Source: an uncultured Lachnospiraceae bacterium (GTDB taxonomy: Bacteria; Bacillota; Clostridia; Lachnospirales; Lachnospiraceae). From it: 33,484 bases of DNA. The position numbers were made by a program, and so were the translations under genes. The notes below the pieces were generated by a model. That model had not been told where the DNA came from. It saw only the letters and a list, made by a program, of their open reading frames with translations, and ran no database searches. The stretch covers positions 1-33,484 of the forward strand of contig CAJURH010000026.1 of NCBI GenBank assembly GCA_910588775.1, in the 5' to 3' direction. Numbering within the stretch: the first letter of the stretch is position 1; the number at the start of each line of letters is the position of its first letter. Below, in pieces: positions 1 to 8,499 of the stretch.

Positions 1-100
1 ACTTCCGTCAAATGTATGATTGTGTGTTTCGCTGTTCAGTTGTCAAGGTTCTTTTACTATTTTTTGCTGTCTATCAGGCGTTTCCCCCTGCCAGCTCGAC
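1..100 (-). other. Probable leader of a stable-RNA (rRNA?) operon running off the left edge
   Basis: No ORF is supported here. On the minus strand, downstream of a near-consensus promoter, the sequence contains AGAACCTTGACAACTGAAC (about 36-54), which resembles the conserved motifs I associate with clostridial rRNA leaders and 16S-23S spacers. The rRNA itself would lie outside the window, so this is an inference from the promoter and the motif only. Confidence 0.4.
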
Positions 101-101
101 T

Positions 102-130
102 ATAATAGCATGGCTAGTTATGGTTGTCAA
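102..130 (-). promoter_or_regulatory. Sigma-A promoter reading leftward
   Basis: On the minus strand a perfect -35 TTGACA (125-130) is followed after exactly 17 bp by -10 TATTAT (102-107). It starts about 20 bp beyond the cvpA-like stop and drives whatever lies left of the window. Such strong unregulated-looking hexamers are typical of rRNA or tRNA operons. Confidence 0.75.
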
Positions 131-150
131 CACCTTTTTTTGTTTTTTTG

Positions 151-852
151 TTATAAATTGTAAAAAATATTAATAAAGATCTTTACGAACAAATCTGTGT
201 CATATAAAAACGTAAGGAAAGGGTCTGTCTGGATCATTCCCATACAGCTCTTTCCCGCAGATGTATTGCATAATACAGTGGTCGCCAATCCCAGTATCCA
301 CAAGAAGATCAGCCCTTTCGCCAACCCCACTGCGCACCCAGCCACCCGATTTACCCCTCGTAAAACCGGAAGGTGACTCATAAAGCCAAGCGTCAGGACC
401 ATTATCTTCATTGCAAGAAAAGACACGATGAAAGAAACGATGAACCCAACGCCGTTCGTCAGAATAGAAGCTACATAATCCGCCACATAATCTGTAAAAC
501 TGTCTACCGCCAGCGCCTTATACACTTCAGAATTGTTGTTGGCAATCAACCCTTTCTTTATATCTTCCGGCAACGGCAACTGATCGATTAACGTCATCTG
601 TTTTTCCCGTCCGATCTGCACACCCGGTTCTAATTGGTTTTCAAGACCCTCTTTGCAGTAATCCCGAACCTGTGTATAGAAAGGCGTCTGTTCTTTTATA
701 ATCGAAGTGACTGCTGGATTAATCACCCAGACAACGCCAATAGACAGAACAAGAAAAAACATTGATATAATTTCCTTGATAAACCCTCTGGCGCAGCCAA
801 CTACCCCAAAAACCAACAAAAGCAGCGCTGCCGCCATACCAAGCCACGTCAT
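151..852 (-). CDS. CvpA family membrane protein
   Basis: A 233-residue integral membrane protein. The N-terminus has a hydrophobic segment followed by the CvpA-like GxxRGFIKE pattern (GCARGFIKEI, residues 20-29), a second membrane segment near 33-50, a soluble loop of about 80 residues, and two hydrophobic segments near 137-160 and 175-195. CvpA proteins are named for a role in colicin V production in E. coli; their role in clostridia is not defined. It lies 23 bp downstream of the DUF5711-like gene in the same direction, so the two are probably cotranscribed. I see no hairpin terminator between its stop and the next leftward promoter. Confidence 0.8.
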   Translation of the reverse strand: MTWLGMAAALLLLVFGVVGCARGFIKEIISMFFLVLSIGVVWVINPAVTSIIKEQTPFYTQVRDYCKEGLENQLEPGVQIGREKQMTLIDQLPLPEDIKKGLIANNNSEVYKALAVDSFTDYVADYVASILTNGVGFIVSFIVSFLAMKIMVLTLGFMSHLPVLRGVNRVAGCAVGLAKGLIFLWILGLATTVLCNTSAGKSCMGMIQTDPFLTFLYDTDLFVKIFINIFYNL

Positions 853-875
853 TTGTAATCCTCCGTAATATAATC

Positions 876-2069
876 TTACTTTAATTTTATAATGCCAACG
901 GCGCCATCCAGCGCCAGAGCGTATTTATTCCTTCCCAATTTGAAGAAATCATGAATCTCACCCTCGGCAATGTTTCCGTTAAATCTCTGAACTCCGTCTG
1001 TGCTGATTACGCATACCTGTGAATCGTTATTCATGACTATAACCCCTTCACTCATGCGGATGTTGGTATAAGAAATGTTGAAATCCATCTGGAATTTCTC
1101 TTTTCCTTTTGTATTGTATACCCGCATGGTATACTGTTTATCTTTTCCACCGTTTTCATACACAATGCCTATATTGTTTTCGTCATAAAATGTGCTGGCT
1201 ATTTCCTGCTCAACCATCACATTGACTACCTCTTTGGGAATCTGCTTCCCTTCATACACGCTGAAGCCATCGTCCCGGAAGGCCACCGATGTGGCGTCAT
1301 CCAGATATGCCACCTGGGGCGCCACCACTCCCTTATATTGATAGCCGCTTACGATGTTGTCAATCTGATTTTGGCCAGCCGCACCGAAATTATAGAAGGC
1401 CACGTAACTGGTGGTCTCTCCCCCATCGATGAACTGGTACGCAACCATTATTAACAACCCATCTTGGGAAACGGCTATATCCAGCGGATAACCGGGATCG
1501 TCCACCCTTGTCTGATTTTCCGCGATCAGACTTCCATCTGAATTATAGAAATTAATCCACGTGTCGTCGCCGCCGTCCAGAATAGCCGCCACCACTCCCT
1601 GTTTCGCCACGCACACTTTGACAATATTCTTCTCCGTCTGCGCCGCGCCCATTTCCCCTTCTTTGTTGAAAATCGCCATGCTTGTCCCACCCTGGTCAGC
1701 CACCACAATGGTAGAACCGCACACATCCACAATAGGATTTTGCATCTCGTAGGGAAAGGTCCAGAGCGATTCCCCTTTATAATCCTGCAGGGAAGCGCCT
1801 TCTTCGCTGTATTTGAATAAATTTCCGCCTGACTCTATGTACTTCGTGGATACATCTTTTTCCCGGGAGCTGGTAGCTAAGACTTTATAACCGGTGTAAA
1901 TTTTATTTTTGCCATATATATATACGCCCATTCCCACAATCACTAACAATGCCAGAAGCGCCAGCGTGCGCGCTCTCTTTCTTCTCCGACGATACCTTAT
2001 CTTCTCTGTTCGGCCCGCTCTGCCCATCCGTCTGCGTGCTTTCCGTATCCATTTCTTTAAACTCGCCAT
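876..2069 (-). CDS. DUF5711-type membrane-anchored beta-propeller-like protein
   Basis: A 397-residue protein with a very basic cytoplasmic N-terminus (about residues 1-34, rich in Arg/Lys), one transmembrane segment (about 35-53), and a large extracytoplasmic part made of repeated short beta-rich units (for example WTFPYEMQNPIVDVCGSTIVV), which looks like a WD/PQQ-type propeller. This architecture matches the DUF5711 family as I know it, whose function is unknown. It sits between a LysM membrane protein and CvpA, which suggests a cell-envelope role (inference). The ATG start is preceded by AAGGGAT at a suitable distance. Confidence 0.7.
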   Translation of the reverse strand: MASLKKWIRKARRRMGRAGRTEKIRYRRRRKRARTLALLALLVIVGMGVYIYGKNKIYTGYKVLATSSREKDVSTKYIESGGNLFKYSEEGASLQDYKGESLWTFPYEMQNPIVDVCGSTIVVADQGGTSMAIFNKEGEMGAAQTEKNIVKVCVAKQGVVAAILDGGDDTWINFYNSDGSLIAENQTRVDDPGYPLDIAVSQDGLLIMVAYQFIDGGETTSYVAFYNFGAAGQNQIDNIVSGYQYKGVVAPQVAYLDDATSVAFRDDGFSVYEGKQIPKEVVNVMVEQEIASTFYDENNIGIVYENGGKDKQYTMRVYNTKGKEKFQMDFNISYTNIRMSEGVIVMNNDSQVCVISTDGVQRFNGNIAEGEIHDFFKLGRNKYALALDGAVGIIKLK

Positions 2070-2134
2070 TTTGATATCCCTTATCCTTAAGTAAACTCCA
2101 TGACCGTTACTGCTTTTGATTATAACACACTCTT

Positions 2135-3358
2135 TTAAGGGAGTAAAATAATTTGTCCCGGATAAATTATGTCACCCACATTCAACTCATTTAACTTGCA
2201 TATATTATTCACTTGACTGGTATTTCCATATATTCTCTTACTTATCTTTGACAAAGTGTCCCCGTTTTGCACCACATAGGAGCCGTTTGGCTTTAATTCT
2301 TCACTCTGGGCAATGGCATCCTGCGCTTGTCCTTCCTGCGCTTCCTGCGCAGCTTCAGTCTGGTCCACAGATGGAGAATCAGAAGGCGTGGGGGAGATAG
2401 TCGCATCTTCCCGGGGCTCTTCTGATTGTTGTGTCTCTTCTGTATATTCTTCTATTTCTTCCGGCTTATCCATCATTTCTTCTTGCGCCTTCGTCTCCTG
2501 AGACGCTGAAGATCGGACAGGCATTTCCGTGGCCTTTTTATCCTGTAAGACTGCCTGTCCCACTCTGGCCGACGTCTCCTCCATTTTCTTGTAGTTATTC
2601 AGATACGTAACTCCCACGGCGATGGCGCCCACAACCACGCAGGCCCCTACGGCGTGAAGCAGGGAAAATCCGCCCTTTTCACTCTCCACTTTCTCCGGTT
2701 TTCCAGAGATGATTTTCCGGAAATCCTGCACCGCTTTGTCTTTCACTATGTCCTTGTCTTCGATGGGAATGTTCTTACTCATCTCAATCATGTATTCCTG
2801 CATGGGTTTATTTTTGTCGTAATAAATATAAAACCCTTTTTGCTTACTCATGCAGCCGTTTTCGTACTGGAAAAAAGCCTCTTCCCTCTCCAACGGCTCC
2901 ATCATGTACAGCAATTTATCGTTTCCGCCAAAATAATTCAAATGGGTGCGGTAGAGCACATCCGTCAATTCCATGGTGCATTCCTGCATAATGAAAAACC
3001 ATCCTACGATTTCCTGTTCCGGAAAGTATTTCTCTATTTTTTCTTCGGCTTGCTGCCATACCTCATCGGTGAACGCTATGTGTTCCGGCGAAACTTCCAT
3101 ATTTTCAATCTGAAGCGCGCTTTTTATGAAAATGTACGTTACGTTTTCCGTCCAGTTGGCTTTGCCCAGCAAAAGCCCTATCTTCGCCCCGGACCACTGA
3201 TCGGCGATACGGACCAGGAACGTGTGGGCGTAATCCTCCATGTAAATTTTGTGGGCTGCGCTGATTTCACCGATTTGACGGATATTTTTTGGTATACGAA
3301 AGAAACCCTCATTGCCTACGGCCTCTTTTTTCTCCTCTTTATATACTACTTCTATCAT
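2135..3358 (-). CDS. LysM membrane protein with N-terminal MPN/JAMM-like domain
   Basis: A 407-residue protein in four parts. The N-terminal ~200 residues resemble an MPN/JAMM fold: an alternating beta/alpha pattern, then EIVGWFFIMQ (about 116-125), where MPN proteases have a GW-[YF]-H-[ST]-H active-site strand, followed by DKLLYMMEPLEREEAFFQYE. The His-x-His pair is absent, so the domain would be catalytically dead. Next come a single membrane helix (about 229-248), an acidic Ser/Glu/Pro-rich linker, and a C-terminal LysM motif (about 360-407, beginning SYVVQNGDTLSKISKRIYG) that binds peptidoglycan. So a cytoplasmic sensor-like domain is linked to a wall-binding domain (inference). Start: GGGGTGATG just before ATG. 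Confidence 0.75.
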   Translation of the reverse strand: MIEVVYKEEKKEAVGNEGFFRIPKNIRQIGEISAAHKIYMEDYAHTFLVRIADQWSGAKIGLLLGKANWTENVTYIFIKSALQIENMEVSPEHIAFTDEVWQQAEEKIEKYFPEQEIVGWFFIMQECTMELTDVLYRTHLNYFGGNDKLLYMMEPLEREEAFFQYENGCMSKQKGFYIYYDKNKPMQEYMIEMSKNIPIEDKDIVKDKAVQDFRKIISGKPEKVESEKGGFSLLHAVGACVVVGAIAVGVTYLNNYKKMEETSARVGQAVLQDKKATEMPVRSSASQETKAQEEMMDKPEEIEEYTEETQQSEEPREDATISPTPSDSPSVDQTEAAQEAQEGQAQDAIAQSEELKPNGSYVVQNGDTLSKISKRIYGNTSQVNNICKLNELNVGDIIYPGQIILLP

Positions 3359-3532
3359 CTCATCACCCCTTTAGGAAGAAGCCTAACATATGCGGGGCGC
3401 AGAATTTAGCAGTTTATAGGAAGGGGCGGCAATTATCGTATGACCGCCTTCGACACGGTATGTATGGAATATTTTCCAGGAAATTGGATAAGATGAAACA
3501 TAGATTATTCAACATGCAAGGGAGGAACACCC
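3359..3532. other. Divergent intergenic region between LysM gene and yyaC
   Basis: This 174-bp region must hold both promoters. I looked for sigma-F and sigma-G patterns in front of yyaC and for sigma-A hexamers in front of the LysM gene and found no convincing match. The ribosome binding site for yyaC (AGGGAGG, nine bases before the ATG) is clear. Confidence 0.5.
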
Positions 3533-4174
3533 ATGACTTTCTACATCAACGCCCGCCAGAGAGACTCTTATACATCGCTTGGGTCTTCCCTGGAGAAATG
3601 CATTCAACAACATGAAAGATACTGGTCTGAACTGGTATTTATCTGCATTGGCACGGACCGGATTACCGGAGATAGCTTAGGCCCGTATGTGGGCTATCGT
3701 CTGTCGGGGTGCCCAATGCTTCACAGACACATTTATGGCACTCTCACCCACCCCATACATGCGCTGAATCTTGAACAGGCCATGGACGAAATCACCAGCC
3801 ACCATCCCCACGGACTCTATGTGGCCATTGACGCTTCCCTGGGCACAAAAAAACACCTGGGCTTCGTCACCGTCTCAAACGGCGCGCTTCACCCAGGAGC
3901 TGGCGTGCAAAAGGACCTGCCGCCTGTGGGTCACATCGCCATCACCGGAATCGTAGGCGCCTCCGGCTGGATGGATCATCTGGCCCTCCAGACCACGCGG
4001 CTGTCCACGGTGGTGAATATGGCGGACATGATTACAAAAGGAATCCTTTATACGCTATTCTTATTGGGATACGATCTTCCCTCTGAGGATTTCTGCGGCC
4101 CCCTGCCTGAACCTGCGCTTAGTCAAAACCTCTGCAGGGCCGTGGCCGCCTTCACGGATGAAGAAATCCTATAG
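3533..4174 (+). CDS. yyaC: YyaC family spore protein (DUF1256, GPR-like)
   Basis: A 213-residue protein. The core FICIGTDRITGDSLGPYVGY (residues 35-54) is the hallmark of the YyaC/DUF1256 family, structurally related to the germination protease GPR that degrades small acid-soluble spore proteins. The second conserved block, YVAIDASLGTKKHLGFVTVS (about 101-120), holds the matching acidic region, and GVGA-like HIAITGIVGASGWMD follows. In Bacillus YyaC is made during sporulation; the substrate is uncertain. It is the only plus-strand gene in the first 16 kb and its last 23 bases overlap the convergent HD-domain gene. Confidence 0.88.
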   Translation: MTFYINARQRDSYTSLGSSLEKCIQQHERYWSELVFICIGTDRITGDSLGPYVGYRLSGCPMLHRHIYGTLTHPIHALNLEQAMDEITSHHPHGLYVAIDASLGTKKHLGFVTVSNGALHPGAGVQKDLPPVGHIAITGIVGASGWMDHLALQTTRLSTVVNMADMITKGILYTLFLLGYDLPSEDFCGPLPEPALSQNLCRAVAAFTDEEIL

Positions 4175-4706
4175 ACCGAACCATTCTCCGATACAGCGGA
4201 TAACGGTGGTAAAAGAGCCGATGCCTGTCGCCCGCCGTCTCGCAGATTCCACAGTATTTGTCGGACAGACATATGATGAAACTTTCTGGATGGACAGGTG
4301 GAACGATAGTCAGCGGCCACATGTGTTTTAAGATAATATCTTCCTCCAGGGGCGTGAGGGTAAAATATTTCCGGGCGTTTCTAAGAGCCACTCGCGGGTG
4401 GGTCAGCCCGTGGAAATGCTCCCCTGTTCTGGCCACATGCTCATGCCAGTCATACAGGAAAAAGTCATGGAGCATTCCCGCCCTGGCCGCCCTTCTGGCG
4501 TCCAGACCCAGCCGCTTGCACAGCCGGTAATTATAATACGCCACATTCAGACAATGCTGGTAACAGGTGGTTGTGCCATGCTGAATATATTTCTTCATCT
4601 CTAGTACGGCCGGATGATGCGCCAGATCTTTGATGCATTCGTAAAATTCTTCGCCGCCCTCATCTCCCCGTGCACGGCCATTTCTTCCAATACGGATTTT
4701 CTTCAT
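4152..4706 (-). CDS. HD-domain phosphohydrolase
   Basis: A 184-residue protein with an HD-type metal site: YQHCLNVA (His, near residue 49), MLHDFFLYDWH (the His-Asp pair, near 78-79) and later histidines in HFHGLTHP and ILKHMWP. The family cleaves phosphate esters such as nucleotides or cyclic dinucleotides; the substrate here cannot be read from sequence. The gene begins 2 bp after the recR stop, so it is the last gene of the dnaX-ybaB-recR unit. Its 3' end overlaps yyaC on the other strand, so the two converge without room for a terminator. Confidence 0.85.
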   Translation of the reverse strand: MKKIRIGRNGRARGDEGGEEFYECIKDLAHHPAVLEMKKYIQHGTTTCYQHCLNVAYYNYRLCKRLGLDARRAARAGMLHDFFLYDWHEHVARTGEHFHGLTHPRVALRNARKYFTLTPLEEDIILKHMWPLTIVPPVHPESFIICLSDKYCGICETAGDRHRLFYHRYPLYRRMVRSIGFLHP

Positions 4707-4708
4707 AG

Positions 4709-5308
4709 TTACAGTTCCACCCTCCCTTCCAAGGCCCTTAACAATGTCACTTCGTCGATATATTCCAAATCGCCGCCCACCGGAACGCCGCTGGCAATAC
4801 GCGTCACCTTGATTCCAGTTGGCTTCACCAGTTTGCTGATATACATAGCGGTAGTCTCCCCTTCCAGACTGGAATTGGTGGCAATAATCACTTCGTCTGT
4901 TTCCTGCGCCGAAAGCCTGTGCATCAGCTCTTTTAAGCGTATCTCGTCCGGCCCAATGCCCAGCATGGGGGATATGGCTCCGTGGAGCACATGGTACACC
5001 CCTTCGTATTTCCCCGTCTTCTCGTAGGCCGCCAGGTCGCGGGTATTTTCTACCACCATAATCTGTTTCTGGTTTCGCCTGGAGTTTCTGCAGATGGGAC
5101 AGAGTTCTTCGTCGGTCAGGGTCCAGCAGTTCTTGCAGTAACAGACTTTTTGCCTGGCCTGGGTCATGGAGCTTGCCAACTGACTCACCTGGTCCTTGGG
5201 CATATTCATAATGTGAAAAGCCAGGCGCTGGGCAGACTTTGCCCCGATGCCAGGAAGCCGGGATAACTGTTCGATAAGATTACTGATATGACGGCTGTAG
5301 TATTCCAT
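4709..5308 (-). CDS. recR: Recombination protein RecR
   Basis: A 199-residue RecR, the usual family length. It has the N-terminal helix-hairpin-helix (LSRLPGIGAKSAQRLAFH, about 16-33), a four-cysteine zinc finger (CYCKNC...CPIC, about 57-72), a Toprim domain beginning IMVVENTRDLAAYE, and the C-terminal Walker-B-like end with GVPVGGDLEYIDE. RecR works with RecO/RecF to load RecA at gaps in damaged DNA. Start and ybaB stop overlap by one base (TAATG), which indicates translational coupling. Confidence 0.97.
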   Translation of the reverse strand: MEYYSRHISNLIEQLSRLPGIGAKSAQRLAFHIMNMPKDQVSQLASSMTQARQKVCYCKNCWTLTDEELCPICRNSRRNQKQIMVVENTRDLAAYEKTGKYEGVYHVLHGAISPMLGIGPDEIRLKELMHRLSAQETDEVIIATNSSLEGETTAMYISKLVKPTGIKVTRIASGVPVGGDLEYIDEVTLLRALEGRVEL

Positions 5309-5658
5309 TAGAAGGGAAATCCTCCGCCCAATCCGCCAGTTAGACGGGACATAGCCGCTTGAGAAGTCTCTTCCACCTGCCGCATAGCGTCGTTGACCGC
5401 CACCATAATCAAATCTTCCAGCATTTCAACGTCATCCGGGTCCACCGCCTCTTCCGCCAGTTTTACCTTGGTCACTTCTTTCTTACCGCTGACGGTCACT
5501 TCCACCGCGCCGCCTCCTGCGGTAGCCGTAAATTCCTTAGCTTCCAATTCTTTCTGGCTCTCCTCCATCTGCTTTTGCATCTTCTGAGCCTGCTTCATCA
5601 GATTGTTCATATTGCCGGGCATCCCCATCCCTCCGGGAAATCCACCTCTTTTTGCCAT
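5308..5658 (-). CDS. YbaB/EbfC family nucleoid-associated protein
   Basis: A 116-residue protein with the family pattern: a Gly/Met-rich N-terminus, the helix NNLMKQAQKMQKQMEESQKEL (about 18-38), the beta core GGGAVEVTVSGKKEVTKVKL (about 49-67), VDPDDVEMLEDLI and a Gly-rich tail. EbfC proteins are small dimeric DNA-binding proteins. Its position between dnaX and recR is the standard arrangement in many bacteria. Confidence 0.95.
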   Translation of the reverse strand: MAKRGGFPGGMGMPGNMNNLMKQAQKMQKQMEESQKELEAKEFTATAGGGAVEVTVSGKKEVTKVKLAEEAVDPDDVEMLEDLIMVAVNDAMRQVEETSQAAMSRLTGGLGGGFPF

Positions 5659-5674
5659 TTTCTCGTCCTCCTGG

Positions 5675-7267
5675 TTAATTTTCTGTTTCTACATTCATAT
5701 GAATCTCTTTTTGAATTATTTCATCCACGGATAATTCCGCTAGTCCTTCTCTTGTATGGTTATCCGCCAGCAACATTTCCACCTGCACGCATTTTCCGAT
5801 TTTATCTGAAATCAGGGCCTGCAGCTCTTCTTTTCCTTCCGGTCCGTCCACATAGGGCTTCGCCAGATAATCCTGAAATTCCACGTACAATACCGGATTC
5901 CCCTGGTCTTTCGCCGCGTCATATTTTGGCACGCTGCGCAGCAGCATTTGTTTGAAACGACCGGAGGTCTCCGCGATAATGGAACCCCAATTTTCCATGA
6001 TCCGCTGTAAGTCCTCGGGCGCCGCCTTGGGAACCGCTTTTACATCTTCCTTTTGGCCCGCCTGTGGTGACGGCTCTTGGATCGTGGCCTGGGTGGAGCG
6101 CTGGATAAAAACCCCTTCCTCCATCTGCCTCTCCAGCACACGTATCCGATCCAGCACAGAATCCAGATTGGTTTCCATGGCTGGCCGACACAGCTTAATC
6201 AGGGCAATCTCCACTAACACCCTCTTCTGGGACTCGTAGCGTATGCGATTGGACAGTTCCGAGAAAATCCGAATGTAGCGCATCAAGGTTTCTGGCGACG
6301 CCATCTTGCTCTCTTCTTCCAAAAGCTCCAGCGTGTGGGAAGAAACATCAATAATTTCTTCCTTTTGCAGAGAAGTCATCACCAGCAGCAAATTGCGCAT
6401 GTACCAGATGAAATCGTTGACAAACTGGCCCATTTCCTTGCCCTGGCGAATCATTTCTTCCAATACGTTTATGGAGCCAGTCACGTCGGCGTTTATAACC
6501 TTGCGCAGTAAATCGCTGAATATATCCGCATCCACCGCACCCAGCACATCCATCACTTTATCATATGTCAGTTTCTGTCCCATATAGAATGCGATGCAGC
6601 GGTCCAGAAGACTTAGCGCGTCCCGCATAGAGCCGTCCGCAGCTTTGGCTATATACCGGACTGCTTTTTCTTCGGCTTCTTCTTGCTCCGCCTCCAGAAG
6701 CTGGCCCAGACGCCCGGCGATGACATCTATGGAAATCCGGCGGAAGTCGTATCTCTGGCAACGGGACAAAATCGTCACTGGGATTTTATGGGCTTCTGTG
6801 GTGGCCAGAATAAAAATCACATAAGAAGGAGGCTCCTCCAAAGTTTTCAGCAGGGCGTTAAAAGCCCCTGCTGATAACATGTGAACCTCGTCAATAATGT
6901 ATACCTTATATCTGCCTTTGGTGGGACGGTAGGCGACTTCATCCCGGATTTCGCGGATGTTGTCCACGCCATTGTTAGAGGCAGCGTCGATTTCTATCAC
7001 ATTCATAGAGGTTCCGGAAAGTATTTCCCTGCATGTGTCGCACTGGTTGCAGGGACTGCCTTCCACAGGATGCTGACAGTTCACGGCCCTGGCCAATATC
7101 TTTGCCACGCTGGTTTTTCCCGTTCCCCTGGTCCCGCAGAACAGATACGCGTGCCCCACTCTGTCGCTGGTCAGTTGGTTCTTTAAAGTTGTCACAATAT
7201 GCTCCTGGCCTTTCACATCTGCAAAATTATCGGGCCGGAACTTCCGGTACAGAGCCGTATATGCCAT
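5675..7267 (-). CDS. dnaX: DNA polymerase III subunit gamma/tau
   Basis: A 530-residue clamp-loader ATPase. Visible motifs are the P-loop GTRGTGKTS (about 45-53), a zinc-binding cysteine cluster (CQHP...CNQCDTC, about 64-82), the Walker B region YIIDEVHMLS, sensor-1 ILATTE and the arginine-finger motif ILSRCQRYDF. The C-terminal ~160 residues are the tau-like region, shorter than in E. coli. It loads the beta clamp and couples polymerases at the fork. The start is supported by AGGAG upstream of the ATG. Confidence 0.97.
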   Translation of the reverse strand: MAYTALYRKFRPDNFADVKGQEHIVTTLKNQLTSDRVGHAYLFCGTRGTGKTSVAKILARAVNCQHPVEGSPCNQCDTCREILSGTSMNVIEIDAASNNGVDNIREIRDEVAYRPTKGRYKVYIIDEVHMLSAGAFNALLKTLEEPPSYVIFILATTEAHKIPVTILSRCQRYDFRRISIDVIAGRLGQLLEAEQEEAEEKAVRYIAKAADGSMRDALSLLDRCIAFYMGQKLTYDKVMDVLGAVDADIFSDLLRKVINADVTGSINVLEEMIRQGKEMGQFVNDFIWYMRNLLLVMTSLQKEEIIDVSSHTLELLEEESKMASPETLMRYIRIFSELSNRIRYESQKRVLVEIALIKLCRPAMETNLDSVLDRIRVLERQMEEGVFIQRSTQATIQEPSPQAGQKEDVKAVPKAAPEDLQRIMENWGSIIAETSGRFKQMLLRSVPKYDAAKDQGNPVLYVEFQDYLAKPYVDGPEGKEELQALISDKIGKCVQVEMLLADNHTREGLAELSVDEIIQKEIHMNVETEN

Positions 7268-7319
7268 GTTCTTCTCCTGTCTGCTGTTCTTCTAGTTTGC
7301 ACAAACGTAGCGTATAAAA

Positions 7320-8399
7320 TTAATCTCCAAAACTGATTCCGATTTGTTTTGCCGCTTTCACCAACTGATCTTTTGGAGACACCATTTTCAGTTTGCCTGC
7401 GCATTCTTCCAGCGGAATTGTCTGAACTTTGCCGTTTACAATGCCTACCATCACCCCGTATTTTTCTTCGATGATGCACTCCGCCGCGCCTGCGCCGATT
7501 CTGGTAGACAGAACCCGGTCGTATGCACATGGGCTGCCGCCTCTTTGGGTATGTCCTGGCACTGTGATGCGCACTTCGTTGCCGGTCTGTTTCTCAATCT
7601 GATGGGCGATTTTATAGGAAACGGAAGGATATTTCTTAGCCCTTTCCGCCAATTTCGCCTTGTACTCTTTCTTGGAAAGCTTCGCGTCCTCTTTGGAAAT
7701 GGCGCCTTCCGCCACGGCGAGTATGGTAAAGCGCTTGCCCGCTTTGCTTCTTCTGTTAATGGCTTCCACCACTTTGTCGATATCGTAGGGGATTTCCGGT
7801 ATTAGAATAATATCCGCCCCGCCGGCTACCCCTGCGTGCAGAGTTAGACTTCCCACTTTGTGGCCCATGACTTCCACAATGAACACCCGTCCATGGGACG
7901 CCGCTGTGGTGTGAATGCAGTCAATGGCGTCTGTGGCCACGTTCACGGCGCTCTGAAAACCGAAGGTCATGTCTGTTCCCCAGATGTCATTGTCAATCGT
8001 CTTAGGAAGATGAATAATGTTCAAACCTTCCTCCCGAAGCAGGTTCGCCGTCTTCTGGGTGCCATTTCCGCCTAAAATCACCAGGCAGTCTAGACATAAT
8101 TTGTAATATGTCTGCTTCATGGCGCCCACTTTGTCCAGTCCCTTCTCGTCCGGCACCCGCATCAATTTAAACGGCTGCCTGGACGTGCCCAGAATCGTTC
8201 CGCCCTGGGTGAGAATTCCAGAAAAGTCCTTGGAAGTCAGCATCCGGTATTTGCTGTAAATCAATCCCCGGTAACCATCGTCAAATCCATATACCTCCAG
8301 CTCGTCAACTGCTGTGCTTAAACCCTTCACAACGCCCCGCATGGTGGCGTTTAACGCCTGACAATCGCCGCCACTGGTCAAAAGTCCTATTCTCTTCAT
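7320..8399 (-). CDS. 6-phosphofructokinase, atypical mixed-signature subgroup
   Basis: A 359-residue PfkA-type kinase that phosphorylates fructose 6-phosphate in glycolysis. Motifs are RIGLLTSGGDCQALNA, LGGNGTQKTANLL, PKTIDNDIWGTD, MGHKVGSLTLHAG and PGHTQRGGSPCAYDR. Where classical ATP enzymes have GGDGS and PGTIDND it has GGNGT and PKTIDND: the residue equivalent to E. coli Gly104 is Gly (an ATP-type feature) and the one equivalent to Gly124 is Lys (a PPi-type feature). The phosphoryl donor is therefore not settled by sequence. I start at the ATG at 8399 because the first possible ATG (8411) sits directly on the AGGA ribosome site. Confidence 0.88.
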   Translation of the reverse strand: MKRIGLLTSGGDCQALNATMRGVVKGLSTAVDELEVYGFDDGYRGLIYSKYRMLTSKDFSGILTQGGTILGTSRQPFKLMRVPDEKGLDKVGAMKQTYYKLCLDCLVILGGNGTQKTANLLREEGLNIIHLPKTIDNDIWGTDMTFGFQSAVNVATDAIDCIHTTAASHGRVFIVEVMGHKVGSLTLHAGVAGGADIILIPEIPYDIDKVVEAINRRSKAGKRFTILAVAEGAISKEDAKLSKKEYKAKLAERAKKYPSVSYKIAHQIEKQTGNEVRITVPGHTQRGGSPCAYDRVLSTRIGAGAAECIIEEKYGVMVGIVNGKVQTIPLEECAGKLKMVSPKDQLVKAAKQIGISFGD

Positions 8400-8448
8400 T
8401 CTAACTTTCACATCCTATTCTTATTCTTTTAAACGTTTATATGGTTAA

Positions 8449-8499
8449 ATACTAACACATTTTGGGACGTATCTCAATAGTTAGAGTGTGTTTGAGATA
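8449..8499 (-). promoter_or_regulatory. pfkA promoter with overlapping 8-bp inverted repeat
   Basis: On the minus strand -35 TTGAGA (8472-8477) and -10 TAGTAT (8449-8454) are separated by 17 bp. A perfect inverted repeat, TATCTCAA (8470-8477) and TTGAGATA (8492-8499), has centres 22 bp apart, two helical turns, and its promoter-proximal arm contains the -35. That geometry fits a dimeric repressor site. No regulator gene is adjacent. Confidence 0.6.

Noticed and set aside
2654..3409. 251-codon plus-strand ORF
   Set aside because: It lies antisense to the LysM protein gene; the product is rich in Phe/His without domain logic and has no ribosome site.
8484..8493. GAGTGTGTTTGA resembling the end of the IS5-family remnant at 23947
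   Set aside because: The match covers only about a dozen bases with a mismatch, no transposase is nearby, and the stretch is better explained as part of the pfkA inverted repeat.
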